A stretch of 64,000 nucleotides of DNA from Flexistipes sp. (GTDB taxonomy: Bacteria > Chrysiogenota > Deferribacteres > Deferribacterales > Flexistipitaceae): NCBI RefSeq assembly GCF_036172515.1, contig NZ_JAXKVW010000007.1:49516-113515 (forward strand), read 5' to 3'. The first letter of the stretch is position 1. Each line of letters opens with the position of its first letter. A program made the translations under genes and the position numbers. The notes beneath the pieces are model-generated. The model was not told the DNA's origin and ran no database searches. It saw only the letters and a program-made list of their open reading frames with translations. Of this stretch, positions 31,280-40,871 are shown one piece after another.

Positions 31280-32668
31280 ATGAGCTATCTTAAAGAATTT
31301 ATGGAAATATTTGGGGAAATATCCCGGATACCAAGATGTTCCGGGAATGAAAAATTGATTGCGGAATGGATAATGAAAAGGGCTGATGATAAAGGATTTA
31401 AAACAAAAACGGATAAGACCGGTAATATTTGTGTAAAAGTTGACACCGGCAGTAATAACACTGTTGTTATCCAAAATCATATGGATATGGTGTGTGAGAA
31501 AGAAAGCGGTGCAAGACATGATTTCAGCAAAGACCCCATTAAAATGACAATTAAAGATGACTGGCTTAAAGCCGAATGTACTACATTAGGTGCTGATAAC
31601 GGAGCCGGTATGGCTCTGGCGTTTTTATTGTCTGAGGAAAATTCACCTAAGCCCAATCTGGAGCTTCTTTTCACAGTGGATGAGGAGAGGGGACTTGTTG
31701 GAGCTTCCGGTCTGGAAGAAGACATGCTAACCGGAAGAACTTTGATAAATCTTGATACGGAAACGGAGGGAGAGTTTATTATCGGATGTGCCGGTGGAAG
31801 AGATACGTTGATAAGTAAAAAATATGATTTTATTAATTTTGATACTGCTGAGATGTTTAAGCTTGAAATCAAAGGATTGGAAGGGGGGCACTCAGGACTT
31901 GATATACATAAAGGCAGACCGAATGCGCTAAAGATGTTGGGAGAGATGCTTGGGGCTGTTAACAAAAATTATCCTGTTTACATATCGGATATTAACGGGG
32001 GAACAGCTCATAATGCTATCCCCCGCAGCGCCTTCGCAGAATTTATGGTAGAAGGTGAAATCACAAGAAAAAACATAGAAGATACACTGGCGGCGTTTGA
32101 TACCGGATTGTTTGATTTGAAAACTGTAAAAAACAGCGGCTCAGGTTTTTTAACACAGGATGATTCAGTCCAAATTGTCAGTATGATTAACGAAATTCCT
32201 CACGGAGTCTACTCCTATGATTCTAAGATGCCTGATAAAGTGGAAACATCGTCTAATCTGGCCACAATAAAAATTGAAAATAGCTCTTTTACATGTTTGG
32301 TCAGTCAGCGGAGCTCTAACCCGTCTAATCTGAATGACTTGACGGCTTTGATAGAAGACTGCGCTTTAAAAGCGGGTGCTGAGTATGAGACGGGAAATGA
32401 GTATCCCGGATGGCTTCCTGAGCCAGATTCTGAAATAGTTAGAATATTTAAGAATACCTATTCCGAAATTTGCGGAATAGCTCCTAAAGTAGATGTTGTC
32501 CATGCCGGACTTGAATGCGGTGTAATCGGTGAAAAATTCGAAAATATGGAAATGATATCTCTGGGACCCACTATAATTGATGCTCACAGCCCTGCTGAGC
32601 GTTTAAGCCTTTCATCTGTGGAGAAAGTGGTAAGACTGTTAAAAAGGGTTTTTGAAAAAATTGCCTGA
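31280..32668 (+). CDS. pepD: Aminoacyl-histidine dipeptidase (Xaa-His dipeptidase, M20 family)
   Basis: 462 residues, a cytosolic dinuclear zinc peptidase that splits Xaa-His and other dipeptides. The M20 metal ligands are in QNHMDMVCEK, ADNGAGMALA and VDEERGLVGA, with NLDTE and the late IDAHSPAE histidine. The length and GGHSGLDIHKGRPNA segment fit the PepD subgroup. ATG 31280 follows CAGGGTGA. It converges on the minus-strand gene ending at 32674, leaving only 5 bases. Confidence 0.93.
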   Translation: MSYLKEFMEIFGEISRIPRCSGNEKLIAEWIMKRADDKGFKTKTDKTGNICVKVDTGSNNTVVIQNHMDMVCEKESGARHDFSKDPIKMTIKDDWLKAECTTLGADNGAGMALAFLLSEENSPKPNLELLFTVDEERGLVGASGLEEDMLTGRTLINLDTETEGEFIIGCAGGRDTLISKKYDFINFDTAEMFKLEIKGLEGGHSGLDIHKGRPNALKMLGEMLGAVNKNYPVYISDINGGTAHNAIPRSAFAEFMVEGEITRKNIEDTLAAFDTGLFDLKTVKNSGSGFLTQDDSVQIVSMINEIPHGVYSYDSKMPDKVETSSNLATIKIENSSFTCLVSQRSSNPSNLNDLTALIEDCALKAGAEYETGNEYPGWLPEPDSEIVRIFKNTYSEICGIAPKVDVVHAGLECGVIGEKFENMEMISLGPTIIDAHSPAERLSLSSVEKVVRLLKRVFEKIA

Positions 32669-32673
32669 TAAAT

Positions 32674-33663
32674 TTATTTGAAGATTTTTTTAGCCACGCC
32701 GTTATAGAGATTCTGATAAAAAGCGGGTTTTTCCTTTTCGTATTTGGGTGCAAAGTGGAAAAATTTCACATATTTGCTTCCACTTTTACAGAAGATATTT
32801 TTGGCCAGATCCGTGGTTAAATGCTTCTTTTTAACGGCGTGAGTTACATCCGTTTTCATAAACATGCTTTCGATAAGCAGAATATGGCTGTTTTTGGCAA
32901 AATTTATTGCCTTTACATAATTTCCATATGTGGGAGCGTTGTCCGTAATAAATGTTAAATCCTGAGCCGGTGAATATATAACGAGCATTTCCTCAAGTTC
33001 TTTTATGCTGTATTCTTTTGTGCCGTCAAAAGTGGACACATTAAGGATTGTTTCCCTGTTTCCTTTTCTCAGTTCGTCTTTTAGCTCGGTCAGCCATTTG
33101 CCGGGGATAAACCCATACTGTTCGCATGAATTTTTCTTAATATTTATGTGAATAAATTCGTTTATTCTGTAACCTACGGAGATTGTTCCGTGATCGAAAA
33201 ATTCAAATGTAAGGGTGAATCCGTCCCCCAAATCTATCTTTTCAGGGCTATACTTCTCAATTTCGGGCTTAAATGATTCGTAGGATCTGAACATTGCTCT
33301 TTTGTAAGGTTTTTTGCTGCTTAATTCTATTACTTCGAGAGTAAATTTATAGTCCTGAACCAAATTCCATGTATATCCTCTGAGTTTGCCGCTGACATTT
33401 TCGATAATTCCGGGTGGCCCGAAAAATCTAATATGCTTCTCAGATCTCAAGAAACTTCTTAATATCCTGTCAAATCCATAAAAATGATCGACATGGGCAT
33501 GGCTGATAAAAATATCACTTATGCTGAGGACTTCACTGTTTGAGATATTACCGAGTCTTCCGCAGTCCAGAAGAAAGGCTTTTTTCTTGTAAATATTGCG
33601 CACAAAAAAAGCAGTATCTTCGAAAGGAGAGTTTATCGGTTTTATTATAAAGTTATGCTTCAT
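32674..33663 (-). CDS. Metallo-beta-lactamase-fold protein, ribonuclease Z-like
   Basis: 329 residues with start ATG 33663. The metal motif HAHVDH in FISHAHVDHFYGFDRIL (near residue 52) and further histidine/aspartate segments (FFDHGTISVGY, ITDNAPTYGNY, HFAPKYEK) resemble the RNase Z/ElaC branch of the fold. RNase Z trims tRNA 3' ends, but many relatives have other roles, and typical RNase Z details cannot be confirmed here. It overlaps the upstream kinase fusion by 11 bases, so the pair is translationally coupled. Confidence 0.75.
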   Translation of the reverse strand: MKHNFIIKPINSPFEDTAFFVRNIYKKKAFLLDCGRLGNISNSEVLSISDIFISHAHVDHFYGFDRILRSFLRSEKHIRFFGPPGIIENVSGKLRGYTWNLVQDYKFTLEVIELSSKKPYKRAMFRSYESFKPEIEKYSPEKIDLGDGFTLTFEFFDHGTISVGYRINEFIHINIKKNSCEQYGFIPGKWLTELKDELRKGNRETILNVSTFDGTKEYSIKELEEMLVIYSPAQDLTFITDNAPTYGNYVKAINFAKNSHILLIESMFMKTDVTHAVKKKHLTTDLAKNIFCKSGSKYVKFFHFAPKYEKEKPAFYQNLYNGVAKKIFK

Positions 33664-35194
33664 CAATCAAAAAATTTTCTATTTTTATTAAATTATCATC
33701 CACAGCTGCTTCGGTAGTGTCCACTACCAGTCCAGCACCTATATCCTCTGCAGATTTCATCTGTTTATCAAAAATTTCCGGCCTTCCGTCTGAAACAGAG
33801 GATTTGCTCAGCCGTTTCTGCAGTCTTTTAATTATTTTATCTTCTTCAGCTGTAAATTTGAGTTTGATTATATGCAGATTATTATCGTTCCTGAATATTT
33901 CAAGAAAATCGTTTTTCGAGAAACTGCCGTCAACTGCCGTCATCCTGCCTAATTTGCTGTATTTACAGGCCATCTCACCGAGTTTTTTGTATAACTTTTG
34001 TGAATTCTCTTTTGAGTATAAACCTTTGCCGTATTCATCATAAATTTTTGATTGGGGATCCAGACCGGCTGTGATTTTTCTGTAATAATCAGTACTCAGA
34101 AGGCGGCCAGGGTATTTTTTTACAAAAGCCTTTGCATTTTTACTTTTACCTGTTCCCATAAGACCAGTGAAAAGAAGAGTTTTAACTCCATCCATGTTAA
34201 TTGCATATGTCAGACTTAATTCCATTAGCCTGTTTAGTTCTTCTTTCTTTTGGGTGTAATTTTCCCAGTTTTCACCTTTCTCTTCCAATAAGAAACAGGT
34301 GACTTTCGCCCTTACAAAAGCTCTGTAACATTTATAAAAATTTATCAGTTTTTGTGAGTTCTCATCATCATAGACACTGAGAAATCCCTCAAGAAAAGCG
34401 TCCGAAAGTTCATATTTGCCGATTTGATCAAGTTCAGTGCAGAGAAAAACGAAATCGGATATGACATCGTTGAAACGCATCCTTCTGTTGAACTCTATAC
34501 AATCCATCAGTCCGACTTTTTGATTTTGGAAAAAAATATGCTCCAGCCTCAAATCCCCGTGTCCGTCTTTTACATACCCCCCGGATACTCTGTTTATAAA
34601 AATATTTTGATTATTATCCAGAAAATCTAATGTTTTTTTCTTTATAAAGTCATAATACTTACTGTCTATTAATGTGCCGCTATACTTTTCAGTTTGCTGG
34701 AAATTTTCTTCACAGTTATATCTTACCGTTTTATAGCCGCCGTTCTCTTCTGCAGCTTCAGCTGATGTCTCAATATTTTGAAAAAGTTCGGCCGTTTGTT
34801 TGCCTATATTCCGTGCTTTCTCTTGGGAAACTTCACCTTTTTCGATTCTGTTTTTCAGAAAATCCTTTTCAGGGATTTTTTTCATTTTTACAACATAATC
34901 CACTGCCGTTAGTGTGCTTGTGGCCGGAACGAGAACAAATTCGGAGCCGCGTCTGGCAATCTTCAAAGCGTCCTCATATACCCCCCGGCAAAAACGCTCA
35001 TTAAGTTTTTTTTCCAGAATACAAAAACGCTTTCTGTCCTTTGAAAGTTTGAAATTCAGGAAACCGAAGTCCACCTTTTTTTTCAGTTTGTAGACAAAAT
35101 CATCAGTCAGCAAAACGTGGGAAATATGCGTTTCGATTTCCTCTTTCGGTTTAACCAAATCTCTTAATATCAGCAGACTTGAATCTTCCGTCAT
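33653..35194 (-). CDS. Bifunctional aminoglycoside phosphotransferase-like / P-loop kinase protein
   Basis: 513 residues with two parts. The N-terminal part (about 1-320) has a phosphotransferase-fold signature, GHGDLRLEHIFF, followed by the metal-site segment IEFNRRMRFNDVISDFVFL. The C-terminal part (about 335-513) is a P-loop kinase beginning LLFTGLMGTGKSKNAKAF. This COG2187-COG0645 fusion is widespread in environmental bacteria; it is usually not a resistance gene and its substrate is unknown. ATG 35194 follows GGAG and overlaps the upstream isochorismatase-like stop by 4 bases. Confidence 0.85.
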   Translation of the reverse strand: MTEDSSLLILRDLVKPKEEIETHISHVLLTDDFVYKLKKKVDFGFLNFKLSKDRKRFCILEKKLNERFCRGVYEDALKIARRGSEFVLVPATSTLTAVDYVVKMKKIPEKDFLKNRIEKGEVSQEKARNIGKQTAELFQNIETSAEAAEENGGYKTVRYNCEENFQQTEKYSGTLIDSKYYDFIKKKTLDFLDNNQNIFINRVSGGYVKDGHGDLRLEHIFFQNQKVGLMDCIEFNRRMRFNDVISDFVFLCTELDQIGKYELSDAFLEGFLSVYDDENSQKLINFYKCYRAFVRAKVTCFLLEEKGENWENYTQKKEELNRLMELSLTYAINMDGVKTLLFTGLMGTGKSKNAKAFVKKYPGRLLSTDYYRKITAGLDPQSKIYDEYGKGLYSKENSQKLYKKLGEMACKYSKLGRMTAVDGSFSKNDFLEIFRNDNNLHIIKLKFTAEEDKIIKRLQKRLSKSSVSDGRPEIFDKQMKSAEDIGAGLVVDTTEAAVDDNLIKIENFLIDEA

Positions 35195-35706
35195 ATAATC
35201 TCCGCATTGTGAACATTTTTCAGTTGCTGCATACCAAACTTGTGTGTTTTCTCATCCAGGGCGATAACACAGTTTTCCGGTACAATCACATGGTAGTTTC
35301 TGCTGACCGCATCAGCAGCGGTATACATAACACAAACATTGGTTAAAAGTCCAGTCAATACTAAAGTATCGATGTTTTTTTCCTTCAGAATCTCATTTAA
35401 CCGGGTATCGAAGAAACAGGAATATCTTGTTTTCTCCAGGACTATATCATTACTCTCCGGTTTGAGCTCATCGATAATTTCCGCTCCTTTCGTTCCTTTT
35501 ACACAATGCTTCGGCCAAATTTCAAATTCCTTGTCTTCCGGATCGTGAGCATCACACACGTATATAACGGGATTGGAGTTTTCTGCAGCAATTTTTCTCT
35601 GTTCGTTTATACAGTCCACAATACTTTTGGCATTCGGAGTTTGCAGAGGAGCACCTTCCTGTACGAAATCATTAAGCATGTCAATGATTATAAGTGCCTT
35701 ATTCAT
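35191..35706 (-). CDS. Isochorismatase / nicotinamidase-family cysteine hydrolase
   Basis: 171 residues, starting at ATG 35706, 8 bases after AGGAGG; the in-frame GTG at 35715 lies inside that site. The triad of the family is visible: Asp in IIDMLNDF, Lys in VLEKTRYSCFF and the nucleophile Cys in TGLLTNVCVMYTAADA. Members hydrolyse nicotinamide, isochorismate or other small amides. Nicotinamidase is possible, but the metal site of PncA is not clear. It lies between nfo and the kinase fusion in a compact minus-strand operon. Confidence 0.88.
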   Translation of the reverse strand: MNKALIIIDMLNDFVQEGAPLQTPNAKSIVDCINEQRKIAAENSNPVIYVCDAHDPEDKEFEIWPKHCVKGTKGAEIIDELKPESNDIVLEKTRYSCFFDTRLNEILKEKNIDTLVLTGLLTNVCVMYTAADAVSRNYHVIVPENCVIALDEKTHKFGMQQLKNVHNAEII

Positions 35707-35711
35707 TATTA

Positions 35712-36542
35712 TCACCTCCTTAAACTTTTTAAATACCTGATCTGGGGTTTATAGCTTTCATCTTTTTTCAGTGGTGTTTCCAATATACCTAATGTTTTGC
35801 TGAAATGCTTATCATTCAAGACTTTTCTGAAAAACTCTTCACCGAGAAAGCCTTCACCTATCATTTCATGTCTGTCTCTTTTGCTGCCGAGATCAAACTT
35901 GGTATCGTTAAGGTGGAATACTTTTACTTTGTCACCGAAGAGACGGAATGTTTCATTAACTACATTCTCGTAATCTTTTTTAAAATCGTAACCTGCTGCA
36001 AACATATGGCAGGAGTCAAGACAAACACCCAGTTTATAAGGATATTTTGAGGAGTCGATAATATATTTAAGATGCCGGATATCATAGCCGAGATTTGTTC
36101 CCTGTCCTGCGGTGGTTTCCAGTAACATCATGCAGTTAAAATCATTATTCCCATAAATATTGTCGATGAGGGCGGTAATATTATTAAGACCTTTCTCCTC
36201 ACCGATACCTGTGTGCGAGCCCGGATGAATTACATAGTACGGGATACCGAGAGTATCACATCTGCCCAGTTCATCCTTTAGGCTTTCAAAAGATTTATTA
36301 TACAGGTCTTTCTTTTCTGTTGCCATATTGATTAGATAAGAACTGTGGGCGCAAATTTTATTACGCCCTAATTTTTCAGCCTTTTTGCGGAATTTCTCTG
36401 CTTCATCATCGCTTATTTTTTTGCCCTGCCATCTATTGGCATTCTTTACAAATACCTGCATCGATTCACATTCATCCGTTAGTGCTCTGTCGATGCTTTT
36501 GTGAATCTCCCCGGCTATTGATTCGTGTGCGCCCACATACAT
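35712..36542 (-). CDS. nfo: Endonuclease IV (AP endonuclease, Nfo family)
   Basis: 276 residues. It cuts DNA at abasic sites in base-excision repair, with three zinc ions. The ligand segments are HPGSHTG, LLETTAGQGTNLGY, CLDSCHMFAAGYDF, FHLNDTKFDLGSKRDRHEMIGEG and the final LETPLK, all matching Nfo. The start is ATG 36542, three bases after the fbp stop. The isochorismatase-like gene follows 5 bases later. Confidence 0.95.
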   Translation of the reverse strand: MYVGAHESIAGEIHKSIDRALTDECESMQVFVKNANRWQGKKISDDEAEKFRKKAEKLGRNKICAHSSYLINMATEKKDLYNKSFESLKDELGRCDTLGIPYYVIHPGSHTGIGEEKGLNNITALIDNIYGNNDFNCMMLLETTAGQGTNLGYDIRHLKYIIDSSKYPYKLGVCLDSCHMFAAGYDFKKDYENVVNETFRLFGDKVKVFHLNDTKFDLGSKRDRHEMIGEGFLGEEFFRKVLNDKHFSKTLGILETPLKKDESYKPQIRYLKSLRR

Positions 36543-36545
36543 TTA

Positions 36546-37538
36546 TCAGCTCTTTTTCATATATTTCAGGTACGTTTCCACTTCAAACCTGGAACCTATT
36601 ATTAATGGTGTTTTCTGGTGGAGTTTTTCAGGTTTTATATCAAGAATATTCTTGTGACCGTCTGTGGCCATTCCGCCTGCCTGTTCAATAATGTGTGCCA
36701 TTGGATTTGCTTCATAAAGCAGCCTGAGTTTGCCTTCGGGATTGCTTTTGTCTCCGGGATAGAGGAAAATACCTCCTTTCAGAAGATTCCTGTGGAAATC
36801 GGCAACAAGTGAACCGATATAGCGGGAGGTGTATTTTCTTTCTTTTATACTTTTTATATATTCCACAAAATCCCTGATTTCAGGAGTCCATCTGTGATAA
36901 TTGGCCTCGTTTATGCTTAATATTTTGCCGTGTTCAGGAATTCTGATGTTTTCATGTGAAAGGAGAAATTCACCGATGCTGGGATCAAGGGTAAATCCGT
37001 TTACACCGACACCCGTGGTGTACACAAACATAGTACTGGAGCCGTAAACTACATATCCTGAAGCTACAAGTTTATTCCCCTCCTGCAGAAAATCCTCTCT
37101 GCATCCGTTAAAACCTTCCGAAATTCTTTTGTAAATACCGAATATGGTTCCGATACTGATATTCACGTCAATATTGCTGGAACCGTCAAGAGGATCGAAG
37201 ACTATGACATATTTTCCTTTCGGATATTTGTCGGGGATTTCTATAATATCTTCATCTTCTTCGGAGGCCATGGCACAGACTTTTCCCGTATGATCGAGGG
37301 CTTCAATCATTTTGCGGTTTGCATAGACATCCAGTTTCTGCTGTTCTTCTCCGTGGACATTTGTGGATTCATTTTTACCAAGGATGTTTACGAGTCCGGC
37401 TTTGTTAACTTCGCTGCTTATTATTTTTGCAGCAAAAGCTATCTGTTCCAGCAGTATGGTGAATTCACCTGTTGCTTCCGGGTGTTTTCTCTGCTCCTCA
37501 AGCAGAAACCTGCTTAAGTTTGTTACTCCTTTTTCCAT
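36546..37538 (-). CDS. fbp: Fructose-1,6-bisphosphatase, class I
   Basis: 330 residues, removing the 1-phosphate of fructose 1,6-bisphosphate in gluconeogenesis. The class I motifs are SEEDED (metal), DPLDGSSNID and the late YEANPMAHIIEQAGG. The start is set at ATG 37538, behind AAGGAGG; a TTG at 37553 precedes that site. It is first in the run fbp-nfo-isochorismatase-kinase fusion-MBL protein, where gaps are 3-5 bases or overlaps. Confidence 0.96.
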   Translation of the reverse strand: MEKGVTNLSRFLLEEQRKHPEATGEFTILLEQIAFAAKIISSEVNKAGLVNILGKNESTNVHGEEQQKLDVYANRKMIEALDHTGKVCAMASEEDEDIIEIPDKYPKGKYVIVFDPLDGSSNIDVNISIGTIFGIYKRISEGFNGCREDFLQEGNKLVASGYVVYGSSTMFVYTTGVGVNGFTLDPSIGEFLLSHENIRIPEHGKILSINEANYHRWTPEIRDFVEYIKSIKERKYTSRYIGSLVADFHRNLLKGGIFLYPGDKSNPEGKLRLLYEANPMAHIIEQAGGMATDGHKNILDIKPEKLHQKTPLIIGSRFEVETYLKYMKKS

Positions 37539-37918
37539 CCAAACCTCCTTCAAAAAGAATTTTAATACGGTATTTTTAAAACATCTCTTTTAATATGTTT
37601 GTTGTGCTCAGTTATTAGTGTATTTTTATAAAACTTGAGTTTTTTGTACAGTATTTTCTTGTTTTTTTTCGAGTTTTGCACTTGAACCTGCTGCAAGTCT
37701 TTGTCCGCCCTGCTAAATCCAGCTTTGATGTGTTTCAGGACTTTTGAATAATTATTTTTATGAATTTTACCACCCTCTGTCCAGAAGTGGGCAGACTTAA
37801 TCCCCTTCTAACATTTTGATAGGAGGGGAAGATAAAGCTCCGCGCACTTAACGCATTAAGTGCGCGGTTGGACGGGGTACTCACTCTATATTTTAATCAT
37901 TTTTCAGGAAAAACATGT
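37539..37918. repeat. Intergenic gap with palindromic repeats
   Basis: The right half carries a dyad (CCCCTTCTA/ATAGGAGGGG, 37802-37829) related to CCCCTCCTAAGATAGGAGGGG at 63797-63817. It also has a perfect 12-base stem CCGCGCACTTAA (37840-37851) with TTAAGTGCGCGG (37856-37867) around CGCA. On the minus strand the latter could end transcription of the lipoprotein gene that stops at 37919. The left half is AT-rich and probably contains the fbp promoter. No gene is seen. Confidence 0.55.
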
Positions 37919-38497
37919 TTAGTTTTTATAGTCGCCGAATTCCTTTTCAATTTCTTTTTCAAGTTCCTCATGTGCTTTCTTTGCCTGGAACTGCTGCCAT
38001 AACGCTCTTTCATTTTTAAAACTGCTGATAGCATTTTTCTGTACAATATCCTCCACTTTACCCGGATTCAGCACAACGAGTGTATAGTATTCGTTACATG
38101 GTGAAACCCACGTTTTTGTTGGTACGCTTCCTGAAAGTGTTTGGCTGGCAACCTGTTTTGAAACGTTTACAGCTACTCTGTCCACGGTTTCTTCATCTCC
38201 TACCCCGGTTGCCTGGGTGAAATTTTTAAACATGTTTTTTACCTTAACACTAATCGTTCTGGCTATTTCGTCTCTTGCCACTGCAATAGCTTCTGTTCTT
38301 GCAAACTGCATGCCCGCAGCACCGATATTTGCTGAACCAAGGCCGGTTATGCTTCCTTCCATACTTGGGTTAATCACCCAGCTGGGAGCACCTTCAAGGC
38401 ATGAGTGTTTAAGAGGTTTCGGAGCTTTCTTGCCGCACCCTGCCGCAACAAAAGATAATATAATTAATACCATTGCTGCATATAGAACTTTTTTCAT
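37919..38497 (-). CDS. LPP20-like lipoprotein (first)
   Basis: 192 residues starting at ATG 38497 behind AGGAGGG. A signal peptide ends in the lipobox FVAAGC, with the lipidated Cys near residue 21. The mature part opens with a Lys/Pro-rich stretch and then APSWVINPSMEGSITGLGSANIGAAGM, QFARTEAIAVARDEIARTISVKV and a C-terminal region with VSPCNEYYTLVVL, the pattern of LPP20-domain lipoproteins (LPP20, FlgP-like families). It probably sits in the outer membrane. It lies 55 bases downstream of the transglutaminase-like gene. Confidence 0.75.
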   Translation of the reverse strand: MKKVLYAAMVLIILSFVAAGCGKKAPKPLKHSCLEGAPSWVINPSMEGSITGLGSANIGAAGMQFARTEAIAVARDEIARTISVKVKNMFKNFTQATGVGDEETVDRVAVNVSKQVASQTLSGSVPTKTWVSPCNEYYTLVVLNPGKVEDIVQKNAISSFKNERALWQQFQAKKAHEELEKEIEKEFGDYKN

Positions 38498-38552
38498 AAA
38501 ACCCTCCTTATATAGTGCATTGAAAACTTTTTTTAATATAACATAAAAAATA

Positions 38553-40016
38553 TCAATTACTAAGTGAAATTGCTTCAAAGTTTTTATTTTTTACAAGAGG
38601 CATTACCATGCCGAGTGTTGCGTTAACATATGTGGGATCAGCTGTATAGTAGCGTTTGCCATTATATTTGATACTTTTCCCATTTAGATTTATCTCTTCG
38701 CTGAAGCCAACTGCTGCCGCCACATGTCCCGGATAATCCAGCAAAATAACATCAAGTCCCAGAATTTCTCTTATCAGATATGCAAAGAGCATCGCTCTGT
38801 CCTCACAGTCAGAATACGGATAAAAAACTGTTTCTTCCGGTGTAAGATATTTTTCAAAGCCGAACTGTTCCATATCCGTTTTATACTCAAAAGCTTTCTG
38901 AACAAATCTTAATATGATATTAACTGCTTCGACCTCGCTTTTCCCCAAAACCACACTGTTTAAAGATTTTACGACTGCACGTTGAAAACCTGCCGAGGGC
39001 GGAGAAACAAGGTAGGCGTTAAGCACTGTTTGAGGGAAGAACCTGTAGTATCCTATATAATTTTGATTGTATATCAGGTTGAAAGAATATTTTTCCCCCG
39101 AGTAATTAAAGCTGAATGTTTTAGCAGCACTGTAATTTGCGAAATTTGGATTTTCCGCTCTGAAAAAAGCGAATTTATCTGCTCCTTCATATTTGCCCTC
39201 ATATGTTTTCAGGCTCGTTATTGTATTTTTTTTAAACAGTGTGTCTACTGCATAATATCGTGTTTTCTCTATTGTAAAATAAGTAACGCCGTACAAGGTA
39301 TACTTTGACGGTAAAAGCAGATATATCCTGTTGTTTTTGAAACCTATCTTGGCGTCATAACCCAGTTTTGACAAAATATACCACTGCAAGAGGGCTGCTG
39401 AATTCTTGTCTTTGTGAATGTTTTTGCTGATGTCTCTTGTGAGCAGGTATGTTCCCCAGTCGTGCAGTTTAAGCATTCGCCTGATATCTGTTATCTGACT
39501 TATAAAAGGTTTGTAATCAGCGGTGCTGAGTTTTTTCCAATATTCACTGATTTCTTCGTTATTTACTGTTGTTGGAAAAGTTTCGGCAATATCTTTATCA
39601 AAACGTACATAAATTTTTGTGCCGAAAAAATCGAAGACCATTTCCGAGGTTTCCAATGCTTCTTGAGACACTTCTGGATGAGTCACAGGTTTTATCTTTT
39701 TAACAGGCTCAGACTCCGGTGGAGTTGGGATTTCTTTCTTTGTAACTTTCGGACTGTCTGGTATATCTTTCGGAGTATGTAGTTTTGCATGAGGAATTTT
39801 ATCAGGTTTTGGTACTGTATCCGGATCTATCCCTTTGAAAGCATTGAATTCTTTCCATTGTTTTTTCAAAAATTCTGCAAATTCCCTGTCCCTTTCTTCT
39901 TTAAAATTTTGGAATTCACCGAACTGCCTATTTATATAGTCTTCAAAAGATTGTTCGGCCGGTGCCGGAATTGCGAATAAAATGAACAGAAAAACAAGAA
40001 GAATCTGTTTCTTCAT
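38553..40016 (-). CDS. Secreted transglutaminase-like protein
   Basis: 487 residues from ATG 40016. The signal peptide is MKKQILLVFLFILFAIPAPAE. A charged helical segment (FEDYINRQFGEFQNFKEER) and a Pro/Lys-rich linker lead to a large C-terminal domain. Near the end are the Cys of YPYSDCEDRAMLF, the His of DYPGHVAAAV and the Asp of YTADPTY, in the order and surroundings of a transglutaminase/cysteine-protease triad. Such proteins can be peptidases, cross-linkers or inactive scaffolds. It lies between two LPP20-like lipoprotein genes, one divergent from it, which suggests a common envelope structure. Confidence 0.72.
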   Translation of the reverse strand: MKKQILLVFLFILFAIPAPAEQSFEDYINRQFGEFQNFKEERDREFAEFLKKQWKEFNAFKGIDPDTVPKPDKIPHAKLHTPKDIPDSPKVTKKEIPTPPESEPVKKIKPVTHPEVSQEALETSEMVFDFFGTKIYVRFDKDIAETFPTTVNNEEISEYWKKLSTADYKPFISQITDIRRMLKLHDWGTYLLTRDISKNIHKDKNSAALLQWYILSKLGYDAKIGFKNNRIYLLLPSKYTLYGVTYFTIEKTRYYAVDTLFKKNTITSLKTYEGKYEGADKFAFFRAENPNFANYSAAKTFSFNYSGEKYSFNLIYNQNYIGYYRFFPQTVLNAYLVSPPSAGFQRAVVKSLNSVVLGKSEVEAVNIILRFVQKAFEYKTDMEQFGFEKYLTPEETVFYPYSDCEDRAMLFAYLIREILGLDVILLDYPGHVAAAVGFSEEINLNGKSIKYNGKRYYTADPTYVNATLGMVMPLVKNKNFEAISLSN

Positions 40017-40196
40017 ATGCCTCCTCTTTTTGTACATACTGCAGATAATTTTGTGTATATTTAATTTTACATTTATGATTTAAAATAAGCAATTATAAAA
40101 ATATATTAATAACTGCTTTCTGCATATGAATTGATTAAATATTTAACGACTGCTATAATTCAAAAATCTCTAATATTGAAAAGGAGTATGATATTA

Positions 40197-40871
40197 ATGA
40201 TGCGCGAAATCTTTGTTTTTATCTCAGTAATTTTAGTAAGCGGGTGTGTGACTGCAGCTAATAATGTAAAGCAGAATTCTTATGAAAGGCAAAACAAAAA
40301 TGCAAATGAAGCTTTTGAAGAACTCGACAGGGAAACCGGAAATAAATCACCAGCTGAGCAAGAGCTTGAAAAAGTAGAAGAGGAAATGAAGAACAAAAGT
40401 AATTTTCAAAAGAAAAATGAACAGGAGAAGTGGAAAACAGATTCTGGTATAAATAATTATCCCGAAAAGAAAAGACCGTATGCTGTGGAGAAGAAAAATC
40501 TACCTGACATTGATTTTCCTATGAAGAACGGCAAACCTGTTTGGTTTTTTAATCCTACCTATAACGGTTATCTGGGAGCAGTGGGAGTGGCAAAAAAAAT
40601 ATCGGTAAACGGTGGTTTGGGAGCACAAAAAAAGCTGGCGAAAACACTTGCACAGGCTGAATTGATAAAAATGATTAGAGTTGTAGTAAATACAGAGCTT
40701 AAGTCTGAGCGTATTCAGGTATCTTCAGATGTTTATTCCCACTATCATTCCAAATTAAGCTCATTGTCCGTGCACAGCGCCGAAGGTGTTGTAAAGAATG
40801 CCGTTGTTAAGGATGTGTGGATAGATGAACAAACGGGCAACTTGTATCTGTGGCTTGTAATGGAGAAGTAA
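40197..40871 (+). CDS. LPP20-like lipoprotein (second)
   Basis: 224 residues. The start is ATG 40197 (or 40200), 10 bases after AAGGAG; longer frames upstream lack a ribosome site. The lipobox ILVSGC places the lipidated Cys near residue 18. A very charged linker (residues 25-95) precedes a domain with GKPVWFFNPTYNGYLGAVGVAKK and AQKKLAKTLAQAELIKMIRV, comparable to the first LPP20-like protein. It is divergent from the transglutaminase-like gene, with a 180-base shared promoter region. Confidence 0.7.
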   Translation: MMREIFVFISVILVSGCVTAANNVKQNSYERQNKNANEAFEELDRETGNKSPAEQELEKVEEEMKNKSNFQKKNEQEKWKTDSGINNYPEKKRPYAVEKKNLPDIDFPMKNGKPVWFFNPTYNGYLGAVGVAKKISVNGGLGAQKKLAKTLAQAELIKMIRVVVNTELKSERIQVSSDVYSHYHSKLSSLSVHSAEGVVKNAVVKDVWIDEQTGNLYLWLVMEK

